Assembly (NCBI GenBank): GCA_029863735.1
Contig: JAOTUT010000094.1
Span: 1 to 6,392, forward strand
Source of the DNA: Ignavibacteria bacterium
GTDB lineage: Bacteria; Bacteroidota; Ignavibacteria; Ignavibacteriales; Ignavibacteriaceae
Length of the DNA: 6,392 nt
Direction of reading: 5' to 3'
Shown here: positions 1 through 5,745 of the stretch, piece after piece
How the letters are laid out: each line of letters begins with the position of its first letter
Position numbering within the stretch: position 1 is the stretch's first letter
Program-made: the position numbers and the translations under genes
The notes under the pieces: model-generated
The model's database searches: none
The model's input: the letters and a program-made list of their open reading frames with translations, nothing else
What the model was told of the DNA's origin: nothing

Positions 1-578
1 TCTTTGAATGAATTGTAAAATAAAGTAATCGCCTCTTCAGGTGAACTTCTCTCATAAATTTCATAGTCTGTCGCAAATAAATAACCCTCGAATGAATTTT
101 GCTTTAGACCGAACGAATCAGCAAATAATTTGTTATTAGCCAGACTTACAAATTCTGTTGAATCGATATAAACATATTTTTGAAGTCGGTGAGCAAGCCA
201 TTTAATTGTTTGCCCTGGTTTAATTGTCAAAGATCGTTGAAAATCACACTCACCTGAAATGAACAAATCAAGTAAATCGAGATAGGTTAATCCATTGGGA
301 ATGCGAAATCTTGCTGCCCTGATTTTCCGCTCTGCACCGTAGACAAATCCTGCAATCTTAAAATTATTTTTGCTTGGAATAATTCCCTGGTTATACAAGC
401 GATCAGTAACCGAAGAAAAACTTTCACCTTTATTTATATCGAATGTAACTGGTGAATTTGCCAGGTAGTAGTTAGGCGTAAAAAATGTTAAGTATGATAA
501 AACCAGAACAAGAATGAAAACAGCAACGATGGCTAGTACATCCCAGCGAATAAAAATTTTTAACAATTTATTATTCAT
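1..578 (-). CDS. mltG: Endolytic murein transglycosylase MltG (YceG-like), N-terminal part, cut by left window edge
   Basis: The frame is open from an ATG at 578 to the left edge, giving 192 residues of a protein usually about 330-350 long. MltG is an inner-membrane lytic transglycosylase that cuts nascent glycan strands and so sets their length. Visible here are a short basic N-terminus (KLLKIFIR), one membrane anchor at about residues 14-33, and a periplasmic region in the family style. IRAARFRIPNG (86-96) fits the usual 'aG.Y.i..G' repeat start, LTIKPGQTIKWLAHRL (117-132) fits the LysM-like segment, and SFEGYLF (162-168) precedes the catalytic part. The catalytic glutamate lies beyond the window. 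Oddly, the usual PDTY/PDTW after EGYLF or EGWFW reads ATDY (169-172). The gene begins 6 bases after the tsaD stop and has no clear Shine-Dalgarno, so translation may depend on coupling. Family assignment is firm; completeness cannot be judged. Confidence 0.9.
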   Translation of the reverse strand, partial: MNNKLLKIFIRWDVLAIVAVFILVLVLSYLTFFTPNYYLANSPVTFDINKGESFSSVTDRLYNQGIIPSKNNFKIAGFVYGAERKIRAARFRIPNGLTYLDLLDLFISGECDFQRSLTIKPGQTIKWLAHRLQKYVYIDSTEFVSLANNKLFADSFGLKQNSFEGYLFATDYEIYERSSPEEAITLFYNSFK

Positions 579-584
579 TTATGA

Positions 585-1625
585 CTAACTCAGATTTAGA
601 AAATGATTTTCAGGAATGGCAGGATAGGGTTTAGCTCTCAAATTGTCAATTATTCCACTTCTATATAATTGAAGTCCTCGCAAAGCAATCATGGCTGCAT
701 TATCACCACAATAGGACAATGCTGGAATTATACAAGGAATTTTAAATCGCTCAGCAAGGTAATTAAAATTATTTCCTAATTTTTGATTAGCTGCCACACC
801 ACCAACAAGTGACAACGACTTTACTTTATGATTGTGCATAGCGAGATTCACCTTTTGAATTAAAGCATCCACAAGAGCCTTTTGGAAAGAGGCAGATATG
901 TTATTCAAATCTGATTCAGGAATATTTCCATTAGTAAAATTTTTTTGAACGTATCTTAACACCGCTGTTTTTAATCCACTGAATGAAAAATTATATTCAT
1001 CTTTCAATTCTGCAACCGGAAATTTTATTGTCTTCTCATCACCTTTTAATGCATTTGCCTCAATCTGCGGACCGCCTGGATAACCAAAGCCAAGAAGTTT
1101 AGATACTTTATCAAAAGCTTCACCGGCTGCATCATCGACTGTTGTTCCGAGGAGAAATATTTTTGTAAAACTTTCAACGTAAAGTAACAGTGTGTGCCCA
1201 CCGGAAACTACCAGAATTAGCATCGGAAAAACCGGTTTTTCATCCATTAAAAAACCAGAAAAAATATGTCCTTCGATATGATTAACAGCTACGAATGGTT
1301 TATTTAATGAAAAAGATAATCCTTTGGCGAAAGTAAGCCCAACCAATAATGCTCCAATTAGTCCCGGTCCAGCGGTGGCAGTTATCAGGTCGATTTCGTT
1401 AACATTTAAATTGGCCGATTGAAGAGCAGAATCAACAAGAGGTTTGACTATTTGTAAGTGAGCTCTGCTTGATAATTCAGGAACAACTCCACCGTAAGTT
1501 TTATGAAAATGCTGGGATGAAATTAAATTAACTTTTACTTCTTCATCAGAAAGAATTGCAACTGAAGTTTCGTCGCAGGAGCTTTCAATTCCCAGGATAT
1601 TTAATTTCCGGGGATTAACCATCAT
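585..1625 (-). CDS. tsaD: tRNA N6-adenosine threonylcarbamoyltransferase TsaD (Kae1/Gcp family)
   Basis: This is a 346-residue, full-length member of the universal Kae1/TsaD family. In the cytoplasm, with TsaB and TsaE in bacteria, TsaD moves the threonylcarbamoyl group from threonylcarbamoyl-AMP to A37 of ANN-decoding tRNAs, making t6A. Family motifs appear in order: GIESSCDET (12-20), the metal-binding HIEGH (His116 and His120), SGGH (141-144), DDAAGEAFDK (164-173), GYPGGP (181-186), FSFSGLK (213-219), the glycine-rich LVGGVAAN (273-280), and CGDNAAMIA (306-314) with the third metal ligand Asp308. No key residue is missing. The ATG at 1625 overlaps the TGA of the proline dehydrogenase gene as ATGA; a second ATG follows directly. 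There is no Shine-Dalgarno upstream, so start by translational coupling is likely. mltG follows after 6 bases. TsaB and TsaE are not in the window. Confidence 0.97.
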   Translation of the reverse strand: MMVNPRKLNILGIESSCDETSVAILSDEEVKVNLISSQHFHKTYGGVVPELSSRAHLQIVKPLVDSALQSANLNVNEIDLITATAGPGLIGALLVGLTFAKGLSFSLNKPFVAVNHIEGHIFSGFLMDEKPVFPMLILVVSGGHTLLLYVESFTKIFLLGTTVDDAAGEAFDKVSKLLGFGYPGGPQIEANALKGDEKTIKFPVAELKDEYNFSFSGLKTAVLRYVQKNFTNGNIPESDLNNISASFQKALVDALIQKVNLAMHNHKVKSLSLVGGVAANQKLGNNFNYLAERFKIPCIIPALSYCGDNAAMIALRGLQLYRSGIIDNLRAKPYPAIPENHFLNLS

Positions 1626-2521
1626 CGAAAGGCAAAAAATTCTTTAACAATATGTCCCACAAGTTGCGGATTCTCCTGAAGTCTGCGAATTGAATATTTA
1701 TACCAATCTTCTCCAAAAGGAACATATATTCTAATTTTATAACCATCTTTATTTATTTTATCTCTTAGATCTTCTCGTACTCCAAGCAGCATCTGAAATT
1801 CGAACTTATCTTTCGGAATGTTCAAATCATTAATCATTTCATAAGACTTATCTATAAGATATTTATCGTGCGTAGCTATTCCCACATAGTTTCCATTCTT
1901 CAGCATAAGTTCAAGACATTTCATAAAATTATCTCTGATTGCCTGTTTATCTTTATATGCGATGGTTGAAGGTTCGATATATATTCCTTTACATAGTCTG
2001 TAATTGGTTCCAAGTTTATTGAGTATAATCGTATCGTTAGAACTTCTCTTAAAATATGACTGAAGAACAATACCGACGTTTTTATATTCTTCATAAATTC
2101 TTTTGTAGACATCTATAGTCAAATCGGTATACGGAGAATCTTCCATATCTATTCGAACAAAATTATTAATCTCTTTAGCTCTCTTGACTAGTTCAAGAAT
2201 TTGCTTATAGGCGAGCTCTTTATCAATTGCCAGGCCCATTTGAGTTGGCTTGATCGAAAGATTAGCTGACAATTTGTTCGCTAGGATTGCATCGAAAACT
2301 TCGAGTGCTTTCCTCTTAGCTTCAATTGCTTCTTCTTCTGTTTTTATTGATTCACCCAGCACATCGAGTGTAGCATATATTCCTTTAGAATTCAGTTGTT
2401 TTACTGTTTCAATTGCCGATTGGAGGGTTTTGCCTGCGATATATTTTTTTGAAAATAACCAAACAACATTTTCGGGCATAGCCTGAACTGTTTTAACAAG
2501 AAGATTATGAAATACCGACAC
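1622..2521 (-). CDS. putB: Monofunctional proline dehydrogenase (PRODH, PutB type)
   Basis: The product is 299 residues, the usual size for a stand-alone bacterial PRODH, with no fused aldehyde dehydrogenase domain. The enzyme is an FAD-dependent TIM-barrel protein that oxidises L-proline to pyrroline-5-carboxylate and passes electrons to quinone at the inner membrane. Motifs seen are SIKPTQMG (89-96, with the conserved barrel Lys91), RIDMED (123-128), LQSY (153-156), YRLCKGIYIEP (174-184), ATHD (216-219), FEFQMLLG (240-247), YVPFGEDW (266-273), and the substrate-carboxylate signature RRLQE (Arg279, Arg280, Glu283). The start is GTG at 2521, supported by GGAG six bases upstream and by the family-like N-terminus. 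Its TGA overlaps the tsaD ATG. A 91-base gap separates it from coaE, so it could have its own promoter. The partner pyrroline-5-carboxylate dehydrogenase is not in the window. The function is clear; the symbol varies between databases (putA, putB, fadM). Confidence 0.93.
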   Translation of the reverse strand: MSVFHNLLVKTVQAMPENVVWLFSKKYIAGKTLQSAIETVKQLNSKGIYATLDVLGESIKTEEEAIEAKRKALEVFDAILANKLSANLSIKPTQMGLAIDKELAYKQILELVKRAKEINNFVRIDMEDSPYTDLTIDVYKRIYEEYKNVGIVLQSYFKRSSNDTIILNKLGTNYRLCKGIYIEPSTIAYKDKQAIRDNFMKCLELMLKNGNYVGIATHDKYLIDKSYEMINDLNIPKDKFEFQMLLGVREDLRDKINKDGYKIRIYVPFGEDWYKYSIRRLQENPQLVGHIVKEFFAFR

Positions 2522-2531
2522 TACATTCTCC
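2522..2531 (-). promoter_or_regulatory. Ribosome binding site that supports the GTG start of proline dehydrogenase
   Basis: On the minus strand GGAG occupies 2531-2528, followed by a six-base spacer and GTG at 2521-2519. An ATG at 2526-2524 is in another frame and is followed at once by TAG, so it cannot be the start. The spacing is near ideal, which decides the GTG start. Confidence 0.7.
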
Positions 2532-2612
2532 GCAATAATATTGTATGCAAATTACTGCATTTTTTATACTGTAAAAAGTGTAAATGGAAAAGTTATTACT
2601 TAAGGTTGAATT

Positions 2613-3221
2613 TTATAGAGTTGCTTCTAACAATTTGATAAGGAGGATAGCTTTTTGTTTTAATTCTTCTTTTGAACCATTGTTAGTAAAAGTAAAGTCT
2701 GCTTTCTTTTTCTTGGTTTCCTCATTTAGTTGATTGCCATCACGTTTAATAAAGTCTGCCTCTGAAAGATTTTTAGCCATCGTCGCACGTTTCATTCTTA
2801 ATTCTTTCTCTGCTGTAATTAGCACAACATAGTCATACATTTTTTCTATTTTCGATTCAAATATTAAAGCAGCCTCTACAAATACAATATTTTTTGTCTT
2901 AAAATATTCTTCTGAAAGAAATTCGATTCGTTTTCTTACCCTCGGATGAAGGATAGAATTGATTTTTTTAAGTTTCTTTGGATCGGAAAAAACTAAGTTA
3001 GCTAGAAATTTATTGTTTGCTTTTTCCCCTTGAAATGACTGTGCTCCGAAATTGTAGATAACCTCAGATCTGACTTCTACATTATTTCCAAGAATCTCCT
3101 TCGAAATATCATCAGCTAAGATTACCGGATACCCGGCTTCGAATAAAAATTTTGTAAAAGTTGATTTTCCGGAACCGATATTTCCGGTAATCGCAACTTT
3201 ATTTTTTTTTGTTCTGGACAT
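2613..3221 (-). CDS. coaE: Dephospho-CoA kinase CoaE, somewhat divergent
   Basis: The product is 202 residues, the usual CoaE length. It is a cytoplasmic P-loop kinase that phosphorylates the ribose 3'-hydroxyl of dephospho-CoA with ATP, the last step of coenzyme A synthesis. Visible are the Walker A loop GNIGSGKST (13-21), the LADDI segment (35-39) in place of the usual DxD motif, INSILHPRVR matching the family LHP motif, EAALIFE where most members have a PLL-type motif, a lid-like region (KRATMAKNLSEADFIKR), and ADFTFTNNGS near the end, which matches the family AD..I.N.G motif. Departures from consensus are Leu at the first DxD aspartate (Asp37, the second, is kept), AAL for PLL, and RD for RI in the lid. 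The ATG at 3221 is 23 bases after the rny stop and lacks a clear Shine-Dalgarno. The fold assignment is safe; full activity is likely but not shown by the sequence. Confidence 0.92.
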   Translation of the reverse strand: MSRTKKNKVAITGNIGSGKSTFTKFLFEAGYPVILADDISKEILGNNVEVRSEVIYNFGAQSFQGEKANNKFLANLVFSDPKKLKKINSILHPRVRKRIEFLSEEYFKTKNIVFVEAALIFESKIEKMYDYVVLITAEKELRMKRATMAKNLSEADFIKRDGNQLNEETKKKKADFTFTNNGSKEELKQKAILLIKLLEATL

Positions 3222-3244
3222 AAATAAAAATTATGGACAAAACC

Positions 3245-4807
3245 TTATTTAGCATAACTTATTTTTCTTACTTCACGTATAACAGTAACTTTAATTTGTC
3301 CCGGGTATTCCATTTCATTTTCAATCTTTGCAGCGATTTCCTTAGCTAATTTATCAGCGAGTAGATCATCTACTTTGTCGTGTTCAACCACAACTCTTAC
3401 CTCCCTGCCTGCCTGGATTGCATAAGTCTTTGCTACACCTTCAAATGATTTAGCTAGTGTCTCGAGATTTTCCAGACGTTTTACATAACTCTCAAGTGGT
3501 TCGCGCCTTGCCCCTGGTCTTGCTCCACTTATTGCATCCGCTGACTGAACCAATGCAGCAATCGGATGCTCCATCTCTATATCCTCGTGATGGGAACCAA
3601 CAGCATTAACAACAATTGCATTCTCGTTAAATTTCTTTGTAAACTCGTAGCCAATTAGTGCGTGAGGACCTTCGACACTTTTATCTACAGTTTTTCCTAT
3701 ATCGTGAAGTAAGCCAGCTCTTTTAGCCAAGCCAGTTTCCAAGCCTAATTCGGCAGCCATTATACCAGTTAAATAAGCCACTTCAATACTATGCTGCATC
3801 AAATTTTGTCCAAAGCTGGATCTATATTTCATTTTTCCGATATGTTTGATCAGTTCATTGTGCATGTTATGTAACCCAAGCTGTAGAACTACATTTTCTC
3901 CATCTCGAATCATTTCTTCTTCAAGTTCCTGTTTAACTTTTTCTACTACTTCTTCAATCCTGGCTGGATGGATTCTTCCATCGGAAATTAATCTTTCTAA
4001 GGAAACCCTTGCTACTTCTCTTCTAAATTGATCAAAAGAAGAGAGAATAACTGCTTCTGGTGTATCATCAACGATTACATCAACACCAGTACTAGCTTCG
4101 AATGCACGTATATTTCTTCCCTCTTTTCCAATAATTCTACCTTTCATCTCATCACTTTGTATCTGGACAACTGATACAGTGCTTTCAATGGAATGGTCCG
4201 CAGCAGTTCTTTGAATTGATTGTACGATGATTTTCTGAGCTTCCCGTTTGCCATCGGCTTTAGCTTTGTCGGTAATGTCCTTGATGGCTGATAAAGCTTG
4301 TATTTTAGCTTCATTGACAAGGTTATCCATCAGGATTTTTTTTGCTTCCTCGGATGAAAGCCCTGATATTTTTTCGAGCTTTGCATTTTGTTCCTGCTCG
4401 AGGTGGTTTATCTCCTCAACCTTTTTTTCAATTTGTTTACGTTGTTCGTTTAACTCCAGTTCAAACTTTTTATTTTCCCTCTCTTTTTGCAAAACAAGAT
4501 CAAACTTTTTCTCGCTGTTTTCTTCTCTGAGTTGAATCTGTTTTTCAAGGGCACTTACTTTTTGTCTTTTTTGTTGAACTTCTTTATCAAATTCAGTCTT
4601 CTTTTTATACCACTCATCTTTTACTTCTAAAAGTTTTTCCCTTTTGATAGTCTTTGAATCTTTATCAGCATCTTCTAAAATCTTCTGGGCTTGTTCTTCA
4701 GCATTGGTAATGCTTTTTTTACCAATCCTCGAGTTCATCATCCAACCAAGGTAAAAGAACACAATAATAACTACAACGAGCATCGGTATTAATAATAGTA
4801 CGTCCAT
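3245..4807 (-). CDS. rny: Ribonuclease Y (membrane-anchored endoribonuclease)
   Basis: The product is 520 residues, the same length as Bacillus subtilis RNase Y. RNase Y is an inner-membrane endoribonuclease that starts mRNA decay and processes structured RNAs. The domain order is complete. One N-terminal membrane segment spans about residues 3-22. A long charged coiled coil (about 35-200, rich in Lys, Glu and Gln) follows. Next is a KH RNA-binding domain (about 210-275) with the GRIIGKEGRN loop (223-232). The HD domain has His339, the catalytic HD pair His368-Asp369 in LLHDIGK, HHED (406-409) and Asp424 in SADAISGARPGARRE. The B. subtilis enzyme has its catalytic HD at the same residue numbers. 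The start is ATG at 4807 with GGAGG four bases upstream. The gene follows the 6S-like RNA directly and precedes coaE by 23 bases. No terminator separates the RNA from rny, so read-through into rny is plausible. Confidence 0.98.
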   Translation of the reverse strand: MDVLLLIPMLVVVIIVFFYLGWMMNSRIGKKSITNAEEQAQKILEDADKDSKTIKREKLLEVKDEWYKKKTEFDKEVQQKRQKVSALEKQIQLREENSEKKFDLVLQKERENKKFELELNEQRKQIEKKVEEINHLEQEQNAKLEKISGLSSEEAKKILMDNLVNEAKIQALSAIKDITDKAKADGKREAQKIIVQSIQRTAADHSIESTVSVVQIQSDEMKGRIIGKEGRNIRAFEASTGVDVIVDDTPEAVILSSFDQFRREVARVSLERLISDGRIHPARIEEVVEKVKQELEEEMIRDGENVVLQLGLHNMHNELIKHIGKMKYRSSFGQNLMQHSIEVAYLTGIMAAELGLETGLAKRAGLLHDIGKTVDKSVEGPHALIGYEFTKKFNENAIVVNAVGSHHEDIEMEHPIAALVQSADAISGARPGARREPLESYVKRLENLETLAKSFEGVAKTYAIQAGREVRVVVEHDKVDDLLADKLAKEIAAKIENEMEYPGQIKVTVIREVRKISYAK

Positions 4808-4816
4808 TTTTCCTCC
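4808..4816 (-). promoter_or_regulatory. Strong ribosome binding site of rny
   Basis: On the minus strand GGAGG lies at 4816-4812, followed by a four-base A-run and the ATG at 4807. It is the strongest Shine-Dalgarno in the window and sits about 23 bases after the closing helix of the upstream RNA, so that structure would not hide it. Confidence 0.75.
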
Positions 4817-4825
4817 ATACTTAAG
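4817..4825 (-). repeat. 9-bp direct repeat CTTAAGTAT, copy downstream of the 6S-like RNA
   Basis: CTTAAGTAT reads on the minus strand just before the GGAGG of rny. An identical copy lies at 5048-5056, just ahead of the RNA, so the two copies bracket it at a distance of 231 bases. Confidence 0.5.
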
Positions 4826-4839
4826 TTTTATTTTTTAAG

Positions 4840-5046
4840 ACCGCACTCGCTGCCCCGTAATCAATAGGAAAAACCCTATTAATCACAGTGGGAATGTTCC
4901 CAGTCGCTTTTTACTTCCACTGCTTCCCAAAAATGGGAGAGTCTTCAATTAAAAAATTGAAGATGAGGCCTGTAATACACGCCGGAGTAATACTCCCAAT
5001 TAGTATATGTTAGTTTTTCACTAATTATTAGGAGCAGCGAAGCGGT
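4840..5046 (-). ncRNA. ssrS: Probable 6S RNA (ssrS), between zapA and rny
   Basis: This stretch of about 207 nt carries no reading frame. Its ends pair: 5046-5031 (ACCGCTTCGCTGCTCC) pairs with 4856-4840 (GGGGCAGCGAGTGCGGT) in about 15 pairs with one small internal loop. The next ten bases on each side (5030-5021 with 4866-4857) can add about eight more pairs. Inside, an AT-rich less paired zone could form the open bubble that mimics a promoter. Toward the apex, AATTGGGAG near 4999-4991 can pair with CTCCCATTT near 4939-4931, enclosing a perfect 8-bp hairpin (4943-4962). AATAGG/CCTATT (4863-4880) forms a small hairpin on the 3' strand. Closed stem, bubble, apical stem and length fit 6S RNA, which binds the housekeeping RNA polymerase and lowers transcription in stationary phase. 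The place between zapA and rny is one I associate with 6S RNA in Bacteroidota. Ends are approximate and no clear promoter or U-run terminator was seen. It could instead be a structured rny leader. Confidence 0.7.
4943..4962 (-). repeat. Perfect 8-bp hairpin at the apex of the 6S-like RNA
   Basis: Arms 4955-4962 and 4943-4950 are exact complements (CTTCAATT / AATTGAAG) around a four-base loop of T. No U-tract follows on the minus strand, so I read it as an internal arm of the RNA and not a terminator. Confidence 0.6.
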
Positions 5047-5047
5047 T

Positions 5048-5056
5048 ATACTTAAG
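5048..5056 (-). repeat. 9-bp direct repeat CTTAAGTAT, copy upstream of the 6S-like RNA
   Basis: This is the upstream copy of the repeat at 4817-4825. It overlaps the zapA stop codon. The TATAAC just after it is too close to the RNA start to serve as a convincing -10 box. Confidence 0.5.
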
Positions 5057-5345
5057 ATGGGTCTGCAGTCTGCTGTTCTGATAGAAGAAGTTTTATCTTT
5101 TTAACTTTGTCTGAAGCTTGAATTAAAAATTCTCTATTCTTATTCTTCTCAATAAAAAGATCGTATGCAATATTCAGACAAGCAATAATAGCTATAGTCT
5201 GAGGCGGTTGATCCGGGAGCTCATCTTTTGTTTCTTCCATTACCTTATTTACATAAATAGCAAGCTCTTTAGCTATTTCTTCATTTTCAACAAGTAAAGA
5301 ATACTCTTTGTCAAATATTTTTATTTTCAGCTTCTTTTTTTCCAT
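5052..5345 (-). CDS. zapA: Cell division protein ZapA
   Basis: The product is 97 residues, typical for ZapA, a cytoplasmic protein that binds FtsZ, cross-links protofilaments and stabilises the Z-ring. The N-terminal head shows the family pattern: a basic start, IKIFDKEYSLLVENEE (8-23) and a helix ending near Lys40. After a short proline-containing linker (DELPDQPP, 41-48), the C-terminal helix begins at TIAIIACLNIAYDLF (50-64) and continues as a charged coiled coil used for dimer and tetramer contacts. I chose the ATG at 5345; the frame is open to a TTG at 5372, but family members begin just before the IKI strand and an AGAAAG sequence lies just ahead of the ATG. The gap to the upstream coiled-coil gene is 78 bases. 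The TAA stop (5054-5052) lies only a few bases before the 6S-like RNA, so any promoter of that RNA would be inside the end of zapA. Confidence 0.92.
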   Translation of the reverse strand: MEKKKLKIKIFDKEYSLLVENEEIAKELAIYVNKVMEETKDELPDQPPQTIAIIACLNIAYDLFIEKNKNREFLIQASDKVKKIKLLLSEQQTADPS

Positions 5346-5400
5346 CAGTCTTTCTGCACTACCCACTAACAAATTATTTAAGAACTAATTACTTTAGCTT

Positions 5401-5436
5401 GTCCAGCCGATACAATATTGTCACTAATCAGTGGAC
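5401..5436. repeat. Nested inverted repeats at the end of the coiled-coil gene, ahead of zapA
   Basis: Outer arms GTCCA (5401-5405) and TGGAC (5432-5436) enclose the palindrome CAATATTG (5413-5420), and CACT/AGTG arms around AATC sit at 5422-5433. The set spans the stop codon of the coiled-coil gene and lies 56 bases before the zapA ATG. There is no U-run, so it does not look like a terminator. It may be an operator, an RNA fold between two cistrons, or chance in AT-rich DNA. Confidence 0.3.
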
Positions 5437-5732
5437 AAGTGTTTATCTAATCTGGAAATTAAATCTCTTATTTTATTTTTTATCTCTTCTCTTTCCTCTA
5501 AGTTTAGTTTTGATATTTCCTCCGATTTAAGTGTTATGTCTTCTAATTCCGATTCCATTTCGGATATCTTTTGGTGGAGAAGATTTTTATCCTGCTGAAT
5601 TTCATTTAGTGATATTTCTAGTTCCTTGTTTCTTCCAAGAGTATCACTATATTTATTTTTGATTATTTCTACCTGGGACTCAAGCTTGCCTAAGTCACTT
5701 ATCAGAGTTTCGTATTTAGCAAGGTCTACCAA
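5424..5732 (-). CDS. Small coiled-coil protein between pheT and zapA, function unknown (ZapB-like candidate)
   Basis: I do not recognise a named family. The 102-residue product is almost wholly helical by composition: rich in Glu, Lys, Leu, Ile, Asp and Ser, without proline, cysteine or tryptophan, and with one glycine pair region near residues 15-33. Hydrophobic residues recur about every three to four places from residue 7 to about 97, as in one long parallel coiled coil. There is no signal peptide or membrane segment, so it should be cytoplasmic. The start is TTG at 5732, immediately after the pheT stop, with GAGAGGG six bases upstream inside the pheT end. No other good start exists near the N-terminus, and the next Met is more than halfway along. 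Size, coiled coil and position just upstream of zapA recall ZapB, the small coiled-coil partner of ZapA in gammaproteobacteria. That likeness is inference from context, not detected homology. Confidence 0.85.
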   Translation of the reverse strand: MVDLAKYETLISDLGKLESQVEIIKNKYSDTLGRNKELEISLNEIQQDKNLLHQKISEMESELEDITLKSEEISKLNLEEREEIKNKIRDLISRLDKHLSTD

Positions 5733-5745
5733 TTATTTCCCTCTC
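5730..5745 (-). promoter_or_regulatory. Ribosome binding site and TTG start of the coiled-coil gene, inside the pheT end
   Basis: GAGAGGG at 5745-5739 lies in the last codons of pheT. Six bases later, directly after the pheT TAA, comes TTG at 5732-5730. The zero-base junction suggests translational coupling with pheT and is the main support for the non-ATG start. Confidence 0.65.

Noticed and set aside
1921..2112. Open minus-strand frame of 63 codons in another frame within the proline dehydrogenase gene
   Set aside because: It sits entirely inside a conserved gene and resembles no family.
2250..2486. Open plus-strand frame of 78 codons opposite the proline dehydrogenase gene
   Set aside because: It lies wholly antisense to a clear enzyme gene, has no recognisable motif, and is explained by the codon pattern of the real gene.
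2565..2585. Possible hairpin terminator after coaE
   Set aside because: The minus-strand arms (TACACT / AGTATA) contain a mismatch, there are few GC pairs, and the tract after it is A-rich, not T-rich.
2522..2612. Possible promoter in the 91-base gap before proline dehydrogenase (TACAAT at 2545-2540; TATAAA further upstream)
   Set aside because: Neither -10-like hexamer has an acceptable -35 partner at normal spacing, and such hexamers are frequent by chance in AT-rich DNA.
3846..4535. Three plus-strand open frames (3846-4031, 4248-4535, 4342-4530) opposite rny
   Set aside because: They are rich in Ser, Phe, Cys and Leu, as expected from the complement of Lys/Glu-rich coiled-coil and helical coding sequence, and lie antisense to RNase Y.
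4840..5046. SRP RNA, tmRNA or a riboswitch instead of 6S RNA
   Set aside because: The GGAAG/AGCAG-type SRP core and a tmRNA tRNA-like end are absent and the length does not fit tmRNA. No riboswitch core that I know of is visible, though a structured rny leader cannot be excluded.
5346..5372. Upstream TTG at 5372 as the zapA start, adding nine residues
   Set aside because: The ATG at 5345 gives a family-typical N-terminus, and the extra residues match nothing in ZapA.
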